Shown: positions 26,439 through 35,727 of the stretch, piece after piece
Numbering within the stretch: the first letter of the stretch is position 1
How the letters are laid out: every line of letters begins with the position of its first letter
Source: Ignavibacteriaceae bacterium
GTDB lineage: Bacteria; Bacteroidota; Ignavibacteria; Ignavibacteriales; Ignavibacteriaceae
Length of the DNA: 64,000 nt
NCBI GenBank assembly: GCA_013360295.1
Contig: JABWCL010000003.1
Location: 105,041 to 169,040 of the forward strand
Reading direction: 5' to 3'
Translations under genes and position numbers: made by a program
Notes under the pieces: model-generated
Databases searched by the model: none
The model's input: the letters and a program-made list of their open reading frames with translations, nothing else
Told to the model about the DNA's origin: nothing

Positions 26439-27602
26439 TTAACGGGCTAAAACGCCTGTAACCTTGGCAGCAGCTTCCTGAAGGCTGTGGGCAACTTCAA
26501 AGTTAAGTCCTGATTTTTCAAGGAGTTCCGATGCTTCAGTTGCATTAGTGCCTTCAAGTCTGACCACAATCGGAATGCTGACATGAGTCTCACGTGTGGC
26601 ATCGATCACACCCTGTGCCACCCTATCACAACGAACAATACCTCCGAAGATATTAATCAAGATTGCTTTCACATTCGGGTCGCTGAGGATGATCTTAAAG
26701 CCGTTTGCCACGGTTTCTTTATTTGCTCCGCCTCCGACATCGAGGAAATTGGCAGGCTCCCCGCCCGCAAGTTTAATAATATCCATCGTGGCCATAGCGA
26801 GTCCGGCACCATTAACCATACATCCGACGTTCCCATCGAGCTTGATGTAGTTTAGGTTATACTTTGATGCTTCTACTTCAAGTGGATCCTCTTCGTCGAT
26901 GTCCCTGTACTCGGCAATTTCCGGATGGCGGTAGAGGGCATTATCATCAAAGTTAATCTTTGCGTCAAGCGCCAGGACGTCACCTTCCTTTGTGACAACC
27001 AGTGGATTTATTTCCGCGAGGGATGCATCGGTCTTTTCATACGCTTTATAGAGTGAGGTAAGGAATTTTACCGTATTCTTATGCTGAACTCCGCTTAAAC
27101 CGAGAGCGAAAGCAAGTTTCCGGGCCTGGTATGGCATGATACCGACAGAAGGATCAACTGCTTCCTTGATTATTTTTTCAGGTGTTTCGGCCGCTACTTT
27201 CTCAATTTCCATTCCGCCTTCGGTTGAGACCATAATAACATTTTTGGAAACTGCCCTGTCAAGGGTTATGCCAACGTATAATTCCTTTTCAATATTAACT
27301 CCCTGCTCAATCAGCAGCCTCTTTACTATCTTTCCTTCAGGTCCCGTCTGGTGAGTTATAAGGGTCATGCCAAGCATTGCTTTCGAATATTCATAAACTT
27401 CGTGGAGGGATTTCGCTACTTTAACTCCGCCGCCTTTCCCCCGGCCTCCGGCGTGTATTTGAGCCTTCACGACCCAAACCTCTCCGCCAATCTTCTTCGC
27501 AACTTCGACTGCCTCTTCAGCCGAAAAAGCGACTCCGCCCATAGGTATAGAGACATTGTATTTATGTAAAATTTGTTTTCCTTGATACTCGTGAATTTTC
27601 AT
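26439..27602 (-). CDS. sucC: Succinate-CoA ligase, beta subunit
   Basis: 387 residues. [17 protein letters not shown] at the N terminus, [16 protein letters not shown], the ATP-grasp domain to about 235, and the C-terminal domain with [30 protein letters not shown] and [11 protein letters not shown] are all standard. With SucD it converts succinyl-CoA to succinate with formation of ATP or GTP. sucD is not adjacent, so the subunit genes are split in this genome. Confidence 0.97.
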   Translation of the reverse strand: MKIHEYQGKQILHKYNVSIPMGGVAFSAEEAVEVAKKIGGEVWVVKAQIHAGGRGKGGGVKVAKSLHEVYEYSKAMLGMTLITHQTGPEGKIVKRLLIEQGVNIEKELYVGITLDRAVSKNVIMVSTEGGMEIEKVAAETPEKIIKEAVDPSVGIMPYQARKLAFALGLSGVQHKNTVKFLTSLYKAYEKTDASLAEINPLVVTKEGDVLALDAKINFDDNALYRHPEIAEYRDIDEEDPLEVEASKYNLNYIKLDGNVGCMVNGAGLAMATMDIIKLAGGEPANFLDVGGGANKETVANGFKIILSDPNVKAILINIFGGIVRCDRVAQGVIDATRETHVSIPIVVRLEGTNATEASELLEKSGLNFEVAHSLQEAAAKVTGVLAR

Positions 27603-27714
27603 ATTACCAGATTATAAAATTTGAAAATTAAGTTATTTATTTTTTAGTTGACAAAGATACTACAAAAAATCTTAACGGGGTATTGACTTTCAGGTGATTT
27701 AGAGATCTCAAAAG

Positions 27715-27743
27715 AATCAGGACGGGAGCATCCCGCCCTGATT
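27715..27743 (-). terminator. Rho-independent terminator after the P5C dehydrogenase gene
   Basis: AATCAGGnCGGGA (27715-27727) pairs with TCCCGnCCTGATT (27731-27743) with one mismatch and a 3-base loop. On the minus strand it is followed by CUUUU. It is 22 bases past the dehydrogenase stop. Confidence 0.88.
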
Positions 27744-27765
27744 TGGTAAAATACTGTTACTATAA

Positions 27766-29316
27766 TTATTTAACTTTTTCGCTATGCACTTTTGCCTGGA
27801 GGAACAAGCCAAGGTAATCTCTTCCGCCTGCTTTCGAATCTGTTCCCGACATATTAAACCCTCCGAACGGATGCACACCTACCATTGCTCCCGTACATTT
27901 CCGGTTGAAATAAAGGTTACCGATCAGCAGTTCTTTCTTTGCACGTTCGATTTTTTTCCTGTTGCGGGTAATTACTGCTCCGGTCAGACCGAAGATAGTA
28001 TTATTCGCAATCTTAAGCGCTTCATCATAATCAGCAGCTTTAAGGATCGCCAGCACGGGACCGAATATTTCTTCCTGAGAGATTCGCGCCATTGGATCAA
28101 TATCAGCAATGACAGTCGGACGAATATAGAAACCGTTTCCTTCAGCCTTAACTCCACCGGAGATAAGCCTTCCTTCTTTCTTCCCGATCTCAATATACTC
28201 AATAATTGATTCTTCTGCCGAAGCATTGATAACTGGCCCCATCCTGAAATTATCCTCAGCCGGACCAACCTGTATTGCGTCGACTCTTGTCCTGACTTTC
28301 TCAACAAATTTATCATAGACTTTAGCGTCTACAATTACGCGGGAGCACGCGGAGCATTTCTGCCCCTGGAATCCAAAAGCTGCAGCAACTACCGCATCTG
28401 CAGCCATATCAAGATCACAATCCTTGTCGATGATCATACTATCCTTGCCACCCATTTCAGCGACAACCCGTTTCAGCCAGATCTGGCCAGGTTGTACTTT
28501 TGCGGCAAGTTCGTTGATGTGAATACCAACCGGCATGGATCCCGTAAATGATATAAACCTGGTTTTAGGATGTGCTACTAAAGTGTCGCCAACTTCTCCG
28601 CCTGACCCGGGAAGGAAATTCAGTACACCATCAGGCAACCCTGCTTCTTTCATTATTTCGAAAAAGAGCCTTCCCATCATAGGAGTATCGCTTGATGGCT
28701 TAAGCACTACCGTATTACCGGTAACAATGGCAGCGCTTGACATTCCGACAAGGATTGCGAATGGGAAATTCCACGGAGGAATTACTGTTCCGACTCCGAG
28801 AGGAATATAAATAAGTTCATTATCTTCACCTTTCATTTTCGTGATCGGTTGTTTCCCGGCGTAGCGGAGCATTTCGCGTCCGTAGAAATCCATAAAATCG
28901 ATTGCTTCCGCGGTATCGAGATCCGCTTCAGCGAAATTTTTTCCGGCCTCAAGAATCATATATGCATTTATCTCAAGCCTTCTTCTCCTCGCTATTTTCG
29001 CGGCTTTGAACAGTATCTGAGCACGTTTTTCAGGAGCTGTAAAACGCCACGACTGGAATTTTTCATAGGCTGTCTCAATGGCTAAATTAGCTAACTCCGC
29101 TGTTCCCTTCTGAAAGGTGGCGATCAATTCTGATTTGTTGGATGGATTATATGAGTTGAAGGTCTTGCCGGACTGGTAGCTCTTGCCTCCGATTATAAGA
29201 TCGTATGATTGCCCTAATTTCTGCCTTACTTTGCTTATGGCATCTTTCTGCTTTTTAACGTTGGATTCTTTTGTGAAGTCTATACCGGGTTCGTTTTTAA
29301 ATGGGGATACTTTCAT
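27766..29316 (-). CDS. pruA: Delta-1-pyrroline-5-carboxylate dehydrogenase (aldehyde dehydrogenase family)
   Basis: 516 residues, the length of the stand-alone P5CDH (RocA/PruA1) type rather than the fused PutA. IPPWNFPFAI, the NAD-site FTGSMPVG, the catalytic glutamate in VVAEMGGKDSMI, and the nucleophile in GFQGQKCSACSR are intact; the C-terminal FGGFNMSGTDSKAGGRDYL is typical of P5CDH. It oxidises glutamate-gamma-semialdehyde to glutamate in proline and arginine breakdown. No proline dehydrogenase is adjacent. Confidence 0.93.
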   Translation of the reverse strand: MKVSPFKNEPGIDFTKESNVKKQKDAISKVRQKLGQSYDLIIGGKSYQSGKTFNSYNPSNKSELIATFQKGTAELANLAIETAYEKFQSWRFTAPEKRAQILFKAAKIARRRRLEINAYMILEAGKNFAEADLDTAEAIDFMDFYGREMLRYAGKQPITKMKGEDNELIYIPLGVGTVIPPWNFPFAILVGMSSAAIVTGNTVVLKPSSDTPMMGRLFFEIMKEAGLPDGVLNFLPGSGGEVGDTLVAHPKTRFISFTGSMPVGIHINELAAKVQPGQIWLKRVVAEMGGKDSMIIDKDCDLDMAADAVVAAAFGFQGQKCSACSRVIVDAKVYDKFVEKVRTRVDAIQVGPAEDNFRMGPVINASAEESIIEYIEIGKKEGRLISGGVKAEGNGFYIRPTVIADIDPMARISQEEIFGPVLAILKAADYDEALKIANNTIFGLTGAVITRNRKKIERAKKELLIGNLYFNRKCTGAMVGVHPFGGFNMSGTDSKAGGRDYLGLFLQAKVHSEKVK

Positions 29317-29443
29317 AGATGATTCCTAAAAATTATAAAATTTATAATATAATTTAAGAATTATTACCCGAAAATTTCTGCTTAAAATTTATATATATTC
29401 ATTTTTCAGCCGTGGTTTTGAGCCGTTTTATTGAAAGGTTTGT

Positions 29444-29519
29444 TGCTGCTGCAGGATGGGTGCCGGTTTTACCGGGAAAAGTACAATAAGTTGCTCCCGG
29501 CGAAGAAATCGCGGTAGCA
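29444..29519 (+). ncRNA. Candidate structured leader RNA of the hisA-like operon
   Basis: A 9-bp outer stem TGCTGCTGC (29444-29452) / GCGGTAGCA (29511-29519) contains two G-U pairs, so it is stable only in the plus-strand RNA. Inside, CCGGGA 29472-29477 can pair with TCCCGG 29495-29500, or alternatively GCCGG 29462-29466 with CCGGC 29497-29501. The two inner pairings exclude each other, as in a switch. It ends 81 bases before the hisA-like ATG. I recognise no known class. May be chance. Confidence 0.33.
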
Positions 29520-29600
29520 GACTAAAAGAAAAATAGTGCGGATAGGCATTACTTTTTAATTTACAAATTTGTATTTTTAAGTAACTAAAACTGACTATAT

Positions 29601-30353
29601 ATGCCTTTATTACTTGTCATACCGTCAATCGATATCAGCGAAGGAAAAACCGTGCGTGTCGTGCAGGGTATTCCTGAATTAAACTGTCCGGAATATGATA
29701 ACGATCCATTGGAGATGGCAATGATATGGCGCGCCGAGAACGCGAAGATGCTGCATCTTGTGGATTTCGACGCCTCAGCCTCTCATTCACATTCGAATTT
29801 CGAACTTATCAAAAGTATTTGTGAATCCGTGATAATCCCCATTGAGTACGCCGGAGGTATCCGGACTTTAGAGGACGCGGACAGGCTCTTTGATCTCGGC
29901 GTGGCGAGAATCGCGATCTCAACTATCCTCGTGGAAGACAGGGCTGAAGCTGCAAAAATTCTCGCCAAATACGGCCCCAAAAAAGTTATTTCCTGTCTTG
30001 ATGCCATCAATGATGAAATTGTTGTCCGCAGGCGAAGGATAAGAACCGGAATTGACCCGATCCAGTTCGCTATCGAATTAAAAAATATGGGATTTGAGCG
30101 GATTATCGTAACTGATGTTCTAAGGAATGGTATGATACAGGGGCCCAACATAAACTTCTCAAAAAGAATTGCGGCAGCTACAGGATGTAAGATCACGCAT
30201 TCCGGCGGTGTACGGAATAAGGATGAATTAATGGACCTTCAGGCGCTCCTGGGAGACGGAATAGATTCAGTAATAATAGGCAGAGCATTGTATGAAAACA
30301 GATTCCCGTGTCAGAAATTGTGGCGTATTGCCGAGTCAGGACTTTTTTCGTAA
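29601..30353 (+). CDS. HisA-like (beta/alpha)8 isomerase, divergent
   Basis: 250 residues, a HisA/HisF-type TIM barrel. It keeps the HisA catalytic set: D11 in PSID, D134 in SCLDA and T171-D172. The phosphate-loop GGIR (85-88) and SGGVRN (201-206) are also kept. However the region normally reading GW after the second Asp is RRRR here, and the DGT of the substrate loop is NGM (176-178). So the core is HisA but substrate contacts have changed. It is outside any his operon and is joined to cNMP-binding and stress genes. It may be a true HisA or an enzyme for another amino-sugar phosphate; a moderate call. Confidence 0.75.
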   Translation: MPLLLVIPSIDISEGKTVRVVQGIPELNCPEYDNDPLEMAMIWRAENAKMLHLVDFDASASHSHSNFELIKSICESVIIPIEYAGGIRTLEDADRLFDLGVARIAISTILVEDRAEAAKILAKYGPKKVISCLDAINDEIVVRRRRIRTGIDPIQFAIELKNMGFERIIVTDVLRNGMIQGPNINFSKRIAAATGCKITHSGGVRNKDELMDLQALLGDGIDSVIIGRALYENRFPCQKLWRIAESGLFS

Positions 30354-30910
30354 TGGAATCTAAATCGGAAAAAGCCAAGATCCTTACTCACAGTTACTGG
30401 GCAAATGTATTTAAAGGTACACCCAAGAAACGGGAGTTAATGAATGATCTCAGGGAACTTCCACCCTTCGCGGGATTAAAAAAACATCTACTCTATGAGT
30501 TATCGAAAATTGTTCATACCAGGAATTATTCTTCAGGAGAACATATATTTATTGAGGGTGACCCGGGGATAGGACTCTATGTTATTAATGAAGGTGAAAT
30601 TGAGATCTACCAGGGAGAAGGAAAGGGAAAAAACGTGGTGCTCGCGAGGATGAATGACGGAGACTTTTTTGGGGAACTCGCTTTAATAGATGGTGAAACG
30701 AGGTCCGCATCAGCTATCGCAAAGACAGACTGTGAGGTTTCCGTGATTTTCAAACCGGATTTTGATGAATTGCTTCAGAAAAATCCTAAAGAAGGTTTGT
30801 TGATTCTTACGGAGCTTACCAAAATAATTATAACGCGGTTAAGACAATTAAACATTGATTACTCTAAACTTTATAATCTTTACACAAACGATAAAGGAGA
30901 AAGGTCATGA
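30353..30910 (+). CDS. Cyclic-nucleotide-binding domain protein
   Basis: 185 residues from the ATG at 30353, which overlaps the previous stop as TAATG; a GTG at 30308 is rejected. The cNMP domain (about 45-165) has the phosphate-cassette GDFFGELALIDGETRSASA. Unlike CRP it has no C-terminal helix-turn-helix: after the domain only ~20 residues remain (ITRLRQLNIDYSKLYNLY). It could sense a nucleotide and act by protein contact, not DNA binding. It overlaps uspA by 4 bases (ATGA). Confidence 0.88.
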   Translation: MESKSEKAKILTHSYWANVFKGTPKKRELMNDLRELPPFAGLKKHLLYELSKIVHTRNYSSGEHIFIEGDPGIGLYVINEGEIEIYQGEGKGKNVVLARMNDGDFFGELALIDGETRSASAIAKTDCEVSVIFKPDFDELLQKNPKEGLLILTELTKIIITRLRQLNIDYSKLYNLYTNDKGERS

Positions 30911-31395
30911 ATTCATTATTTCATCACATTCTCGTTCCTATCGATTTCTCGGATTATTCGAAAGCCGCACTGAGGTTTTCAGTTGAAGTCGCGCAGCACT
31001 GCAATGCCGAACTGGTTCTCATTTATGTTGTTGAACCCTTTATCTATCCTCCCGACTTCAGCATGGGACAGATTGCCCTCCCTGCTGTTAACCTGGAACT
31101 TGATAAAAGGGCTGAAGAACAACTTCAGAAACTTGCTGAGTCAGAGATCGGTGGTAAGGTTAAGGTTAAGACAGTTGTTAAATCAGGTACACCGTTCGTG
31201 GAAATTCTGGACTTCGCAAAGACAGAAGATATCGACCTGATTATTATTTCGACACACGGTCATACCGGAGTAGAACATCTTCTTTTTGGAAGCACTACGG
31301 ATAAGGTTGTGAGAAAATCACCCTGCCCGGTGCTGACACTGCGGGATCCGATTAAAGGATTCGACTATAAGAGTTTACTGCAGAAAAAAGATTAG
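30907..31395 (+). CDS. uspA: Universal stress protein, UspA family
   Basis: 162 residues. HHILVPIDFSDYSKAALRFSVEVA opens the fold and STHGHTGVEHLLFGSTTDKVVRKSPCPVL closes it. The ATP motif is present as SxHG-9x-GS, with Ser in place of the first Gly. It is the last gene of the three-gene operon and overlaps the convergent polyprenyl synthase gene by 4 bases. Usp proteins bind ATP or dimerise and aid stress survival; target unknown. Confidence 0.94.
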   Translation: MNSLFHHILVPIDFSDYSKAALRFSVEVAQHCNAELVLIYVVEPFIYPPDFSMGQIALPAVNLELDKRAEEQLQKLAESEIGGKVKVKTVVKSGTPFVEILDFAKTEDIDLIIISTHGHTGVEHLLFGSTTDKVVRKSPCPVLTLRDPIKGFDYKSLLQKKD

Positions 31396-32372
31396 TTTCT
31401 TCTTTCAACGACAAAACTGACAAGCGATTCGAGAGCGTGCCTTGCAGGTGTCTCCGGTAGCACTTTAAGTGACTCGATTGCCTTGTTAGAATATTCTCTG
31501 GCCCTGGTACGGGAGTACTCTATCCCATCCTTGCTCTGGACAAAAGATATTATTTCTTTTATGGTGCTTTTCGTCTTCTTTCCCTTAAGAAGTTTACGGA
31601 TGTTGGAGGCTTCACGCGAACTGCTATTTTTTAACGCGTAGATAAGAGGAAGCGTGATCTTCTTTTCTTTAATATCTGTTCCGATCACCTTGCCGAATAT
31701 CTTGAAGCTCCCTTCATAATCAAGGATATCGTCCTGTATCTGGAAGGAGATTCCGAGATATAAGCCATAATTCCTCATTGCTACGCGGAATTCCGAATCA
31801 TCAGAGGCGCTTAAAGCACCGATTTCACAACAGGTCTCCATTAAAGAAGCGGTTTTGTCAGAGATTACACGGAAATAGGTTTCTTCATCAATATCGAGTT
31901 TCCTGGTTTTCTGGATCTGCAGGAGTTCTCCTTCGGACATCCGGCGTACCGTGTTTGTAATAACTTCCAGAAAATCAAAATCTCTGCCGTTGATCGCGAT
32001 AAGCAAACCGCGTGATAAAAGATAATCACCCATGAGTACAGCGGCTTTATTTTTCCACACGGCATTGATGGAGGGTAACCCCCTTCTCTGATCCGCGTTA
32101 TCGACTACATCATCGTGAATCAGGGTTGCGCTGTGCAATAGTTCAACTAAAGTAGCGCCCCGGTAAGCCCGTTCACTGACCTCCCCACAGGCTTTTGCTG
32201 ATAATATTACAAGCAGCGGGCGTATTTTTTTCCCCTTCTGCTTGAGCATATACTTGGCGATCCAGTCAACTAATTGAATTTTTGAACGGATCGAATCGCT
32301 GTATATTCCTTCGAATACACTTAGCTCATTCTTAATACTTTTACTAATTTCTGATAGATTTACTTTATTCAA
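31392..32372 (-). CDS. ispB: Polyprenyl diphosphate synthase
   Basis: 326 residues. The first Asp-rich motif is LIHDDVVDNADQRRG and the second is QIQDDILDYEG, both complete; KKIRPLLVILSA binds isopentenyl diphosphate. It extends prenyl chains for quinone or undecaprenyl synthesis; chain length is not readable, so the symbol is tentative. The frame starts at TTG, overlapping the tatC stop as TTGA, with AAAGAAG upstream as a weak ribosome site, pointing to translational coupling. Confidence 0.92.
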   Translation of the reverse strand: MNKVNLSEISKSIKNELSVFEGIYSDSIRSKIQLVDWIAKYMLKQKGKKIRPLLVILSAKACGEVSERAYRGATLVELLHSATLIHDDVVDNADQRRGLPSINAVWKNKAAVLMGDYLLSRGLLIAINGRDFDFLEVITNTVRRMSEGELLQIQKTRKLDIDEETYFRVISDKTASLMETCCEIGALSASDDSEFRVAMRNYGLYLGISFQIQDDILDYEGSFKIFGKVIGTDIKEKKITLPLIYALKNSSSREASNIRKLLKGKKTKSTIKEIISFVQSKDGIEYSRTRAREYSNKAIESLKVLPETPARHALESLVSFVVERRN

Positions 32373-33118
32373 GTCTTCTTTGCCGAAAATTTTGACACCA
32401 ATATACTAATTTCATACAGAATCGTTAAAGGAACGGCAAGTACAACCTGTGAAACCGGATCAGTGCCCGGGGTGAGTAATGCTGCCGCGATAAGGATTAC
32501 GACTATGGCATGACGCCTGTATTTACGCATGATGCCGGGATTAAGTATCCCAAGTTTTGAAAGGAAAAATGATATCATCGGCAGCTCGAATACAAGTCCT
32601 GCCCCGACCATAACGCTTAGTATGATTGACATATACTCATCAATCGCGAATTCATTCTTGATATCTTGAGTACCAAAACTTGCCGCGAAGCCGAATGCCG
32701 TCGGGAGCATTACATAATAGGCAAAAACGACTCCGGCTATAAAGCACAGGGTTGAGAAAGCGACAATCGCAGAAATATAACGCCTCTCTCTCTTCCTTAA
32801 AGCCGGGGAAATAAACTTCCAGAACTGGAAGAAAAAGTTTGGAAGGCTAAGGATTAATCCGCCAATGAGGAATACTTCAAAGTAAAGGAAAACCTGGCCG
32901 AAAGGCCTGAGATTTTGCAGAGGGATATTATTCGATTTGGCTGGCAGCAGCAGGATGTCAATCATCTGTGTTGTAAAGACACCACAGATCGCGGCACCAA
33001 TTATTATACCGATTAGCGCATAGATGATCCTTCGCCTTAGTTCCTCAAGGTGGTCCATGAAGGACATCTCAACATCTTCAATGTCCTCGTTGATCCCGTT
33101 TTGTTTTTCAGCAGACAA
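32369..33118 (-). CDS. tatC: Sec-independent translocase subunit TatC
   Basis: About 249 residues with six membrane helices. MSFMDHLEELRRRIIYALIG, KFISPALRKRERRY and FELPMISFFLSKLGI are diagnostic. TatC is the receptor for twin-arginine signal peptides. The frame starts at TTG 33118 (with AGGTAA upstream), but the ATG at 33067 opening MSFMDHLEELR is a strong rival start. tatA is not in the window. It is 28 bases after glyA and couples to the prenyl synthase. Confidence 0.95.
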   Translation of the reverse strand: MSAEKQNGINEDIEDVEMSFMDHLEELRRRIIYALIGIIIGAAICGVFTTQMIDILLLPAKSNNIPLQNLRPFGQVFLYFEVFLIGGLILSLPNFFFQFWKFISPALRKRERRYISAIVAFSTLCFIAGVVFAYYVMLPTAFGFAASFGTQDIKNEFAIDEYMSIILSVMVGAGLVFELPMISFFLSKLGILNPGIMRKYRRHAIVVILIAAALLTPGTDPVSQVVLAVPLTILYEISILVSKFSAKKT

Positions 33119-33146
33119 AGATCAGTTACCTGAACGGTTTATGAGA

Positions 33147-34454
33147 TTACTTCCCGCTCGTCATACCCTTATATAGGGGAAATCCGGAACAAAATTCTGC
33201 CACTCTGGTTTTGATGTCGTTTAATGCCGTCTCATCAGAATTACTGTTTATGGCTTCATTAATAAATCCCGCTATTGTAATCATATCCTTATCCATCATT
33301 CCGCGTGTGGTAACTGCAGGAGTGCCGACCCTGATACCGCTCGTAACAAAGGGGCTCTTCGGGTCAAACGGTACCATATTTTTATTAACGGTAATTCCGG
33401 CTTTTTCGAGTGCAGCCTCGGCGGCTTTACCCGTAATACCTTTATTCGTCAAATCGATCAGCATCAGGTGATTATCTGTGCCGCCGGAAATAATCTGAAA
33501 ACCAAACCCGATAAGCGTTTCCGCGAGTTTCCTGGCATTAGCTCTGACTTGGTTAACATAGGCTTCAAATGTATCTTCAAGTATTTCTCCGAAAGCTACA
33601 GCCTTCGCCATGATAATATGCATCAGGGGTCCTCCCTGAATACCTGGCATGACCTGGGAATCAACTAATTCAGACATAAGTTTAAGCCTGTCCCCTTTGG
33701 GGGTCTTAATACTCATCCTGTTTTCAAAATCTTTTCCCATAAGGATAATTCCTCCGCGGGGCCCGCGCAGAGTTTTATGAGTAGTGGATGTGACTACATC
33801 GCAATGAACAAGCGGGTTATTCAATAGTCCTTTTGCTATAAGACCTGCCGGGTGAGCCATATCGCACATTAAGTATGCACCGATACCATCTGCGATTTCA
33901 CGGAATTTTGCATAATCCCATTCCCGTGAATAAGCACTCGCACCGGTTACAATGAGCTTTGGCTTTTCCTTCTCAGCTAATTCCTTTATCTGCTCATAAT
34001 CTAATAAGCCTGTTTCACGGTTAAGAGTATATGCTACAGGAGTATATAACTGCCCAGAGAAATTAACGGGTGAACCGTGAGTAAGGTGTCCGCCGTGAGC
34101 CAGGCTGAGTCCCATAAACTTATCACCGGGTTTAAGGAGCGTCATGAATACAGCCATATTCGCCTGCGAACCGCTATGCGGTTGGACGTTGGCGTACTCC
34201 GCGTTAAATATTTTTTTAATTCTATCTCTGGCTAAGTCTTCGGCCATATCTACATATTCGCATCCGCCATAATATCGCTTGCCCGGATAACCTTCCGCGT
34301 ACTTATTTGTGAGTACTGACCCTGCAGCTTCAAGGACAGCGTCACTTACGAAGTTTTCAGAGGCTATCAGTTCAAGTTTATTCTGCTGACGCGAAATTTC
34401 TTTCTCAAGAACAGAAGCAATTTCCTTATCTCTGTATATAGAATCTAATTTCAT
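33147..34454 (-). CDS. glyA: Serine hydroxymethyltransferase
   Basis: 435 residues. [19 protein letters not shown], the [16 protein letters not shown] segment, and the PLP lysine in [14 protein letters not shown] are intact. It interconverts serine and glycine while loading tetrahydrofolate with a one-carbon unit. It is in the middle of the glgA-to-ispB run, 16 bases after the outer-membrane protein gene. Confidence 0.98.
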   Translation of the reverse strand: MKLDSIYRDKEIASVLEKEISRQQNKLELIASENFVSDAVLEAAGSVLTNKYAEGYPGKRYYGGCEYVDMAEDLARDRIKKIFNAEYANVQPHSGSQANMAVFMTLLKPGDKFMGLSLAHGGHLTHGSPVNFSGQLYTPVAYTLNRETGLLDYEQIKELAEKEKPKLIVTGASAYSREWDYAKFREIADGIGAYLMCDMAHPAGLIAKGLLNNPLVHCDVVTSTTHKTLRGPRGGIILMGKDFENRMSIKTPKGDRLKLMSELVDSQVMPGIQGGPLMHIIMAKAVAFGEILEDTFEAYVNQVRANARKLAETLIGFGFQIISGGTDNHLMLIDLTNKGITGKAAEAALEKAGITVNKNMVPFDPKSPFVTSGIRVGTPAVTTRGMMDKDMITIAGFINEAINSNSDETALNDIKTRVAEFCSGFPLYKGMTSGK

Positions 34455-34470
34455 AATAATATCCTGAAAA

Positions 34471-35727
34471 TTATCTTTCTTCTCTTACAAACCATATTTC
34501 GCCCAGGCTCAGCCCAAGTGATACTTTAATTAAATCTTCCTGGATAAAAGTATCGGTAACATTTCCCCTTCTCAGATATTGAATTCCCAGATCTAAATAA
34601 TTATCCCTCGCAAGAGCCACTGATGTACCAGCGTAAAGGCCAAGTTCGGTAAGCTGATTATTATTAACTTTGAACGGACTTGTGCCAAAACTCAAACCTG
34701 CTCTGTAAATCATCCTGTCCCAGTTGCCGCCGTCTGCAGCTACACGATACTCAGCGCCAAGCGATACTCTCGATACTGATGCCAGATTAACATCAGGAAC
34801 ATCATCAACCTTAAAGTTACTCCAGTTCTGATGCATAAAATCAAGAGAGAAGAGATATTTTTCATCGTACACAAAACTTATACCGGCAGTTAGCCTGTAA
34901 GGTATTTGTATCTTTCCTGAACCGTAAGCATTAGTATCTGCAAAAAGGGTTGAGTTAGAAATAAGAATTGAGTCCGTATTCAGGTAACCGATATAAGAAA
35001 AAGCTGTACCGAACTTAATCCCGGAAACATTAGCAATTTTAATCAGATCTTTGCTGAGGTCTGTAGTAATGAGTCCAAGAGTTGTACCGATACCCTTTGT
35101 CTTATAAGTTTTCGTGAATTTTGAATTTGTCCCGGACCCGCCGAAATCAAGTTCCCTTTTATAGCTGATATTTCCAAAATAGTACTCGAATGAAGCTCCT
35201 ATTGATGCGATACCATTAAAACGGTATGAAGAACCGAGGAAGATCCTGGAAAGCCCGCCTTCACCAGCGTTTATAAGTGTGTATTCCGGAATGACGGCTG
35301 AGCCTGAACCCGTCGAAGGAACAGCAGTCTTCGTTTCATAACCCACTGTCGAATAAGGGCTGATACCTCCAGCAATGCTTATTCCCAATTCCGAGTAAAC
35401 CGGTACACCAAAAGTAAACCCTGAGAAATACCCTTTCGAGTAAAATCTGTTATCGGTGTTGTCCTTTACATATAACCCGTTAAAAATAGTACCAAACTCA
35501 AATCTTGATGAGTTTAACAAATTCCAGGAAGCAGGGTTAACACCAGAAAGATAATCTCTGTCTTCGACAGAAATTCCGGACTCGGCCATGCCTGATTTCC
35601 GTGCGCTGTAGGAATATTCGAGATTACCTATCCCGAAACGGTTCAATACTGATTGTGTCTGCGCAAAGCCTACACCCGCAGTTAATGTTAAAATGGTTAA
35701 ACCTGATATTAAAAATTTCTTAATCAT
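34471..35727 (-). CDS. Outer-membrane beta-barrel protein, FadL/PorV-like
   Basis: 418 residues with a signal peptide (about 1-22, ending GFAQ). The mature protein has alternating amphipathic strands with many aromatic and glycine residues. The early [19 protein letters not shown] segment and strand pairs such as [19 protein letters not shown] resemble the OmpP1/FadL or PorV group of Bacteroidota. Its start overlaps the upstream lipoprotein stop as TAATG, so the two are made together and may act together at the outer membrane. Cargo is unknown. Confidence 0.78.
   Translation of the reverse strand: MIKKFLISGLTILTLTAGVGFAQTQSVLNRFGIGNLEYSYSARKSGMAESGISVEDRDYLSGVNPASWNLLNSSRFEFGTIFNGLYVKDNTDNRFYSKGYFSGFTFGVPVYSELGISIAGGISPYSTVGYETKTAVPSTGSGSAVIPEYTLINAGEGGLSRIFLGSSYRFNGIASIGASFEYYFGNISYKRELDFGGSGTNSKFTKTYKTKGIGTTLGLITTDLSKDLIKIANVSGIKFGTAFSYIGYLNTDSILISNSTLFADTNAYGSGKIQIPYRLTAGISFVYDEKYLFSLDFMHQNWSNFKVDDVPDVNLASVSRVSLGAEYRVAADGGNWDRMIYRAGLSFGTSPFKVNNNQLTELGLYAGTSVALARDNYLDLGIQYLRRGNVTDTFIQEDLIKVSLGLSLGEIWFVREER

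Noticed and set aside
30308..30352. GTG start for the cNMP-binding protein
   Set aside because: It would lie inside the hisA-like gene; the ATG at 30353 forms the usual TAATG coupling.
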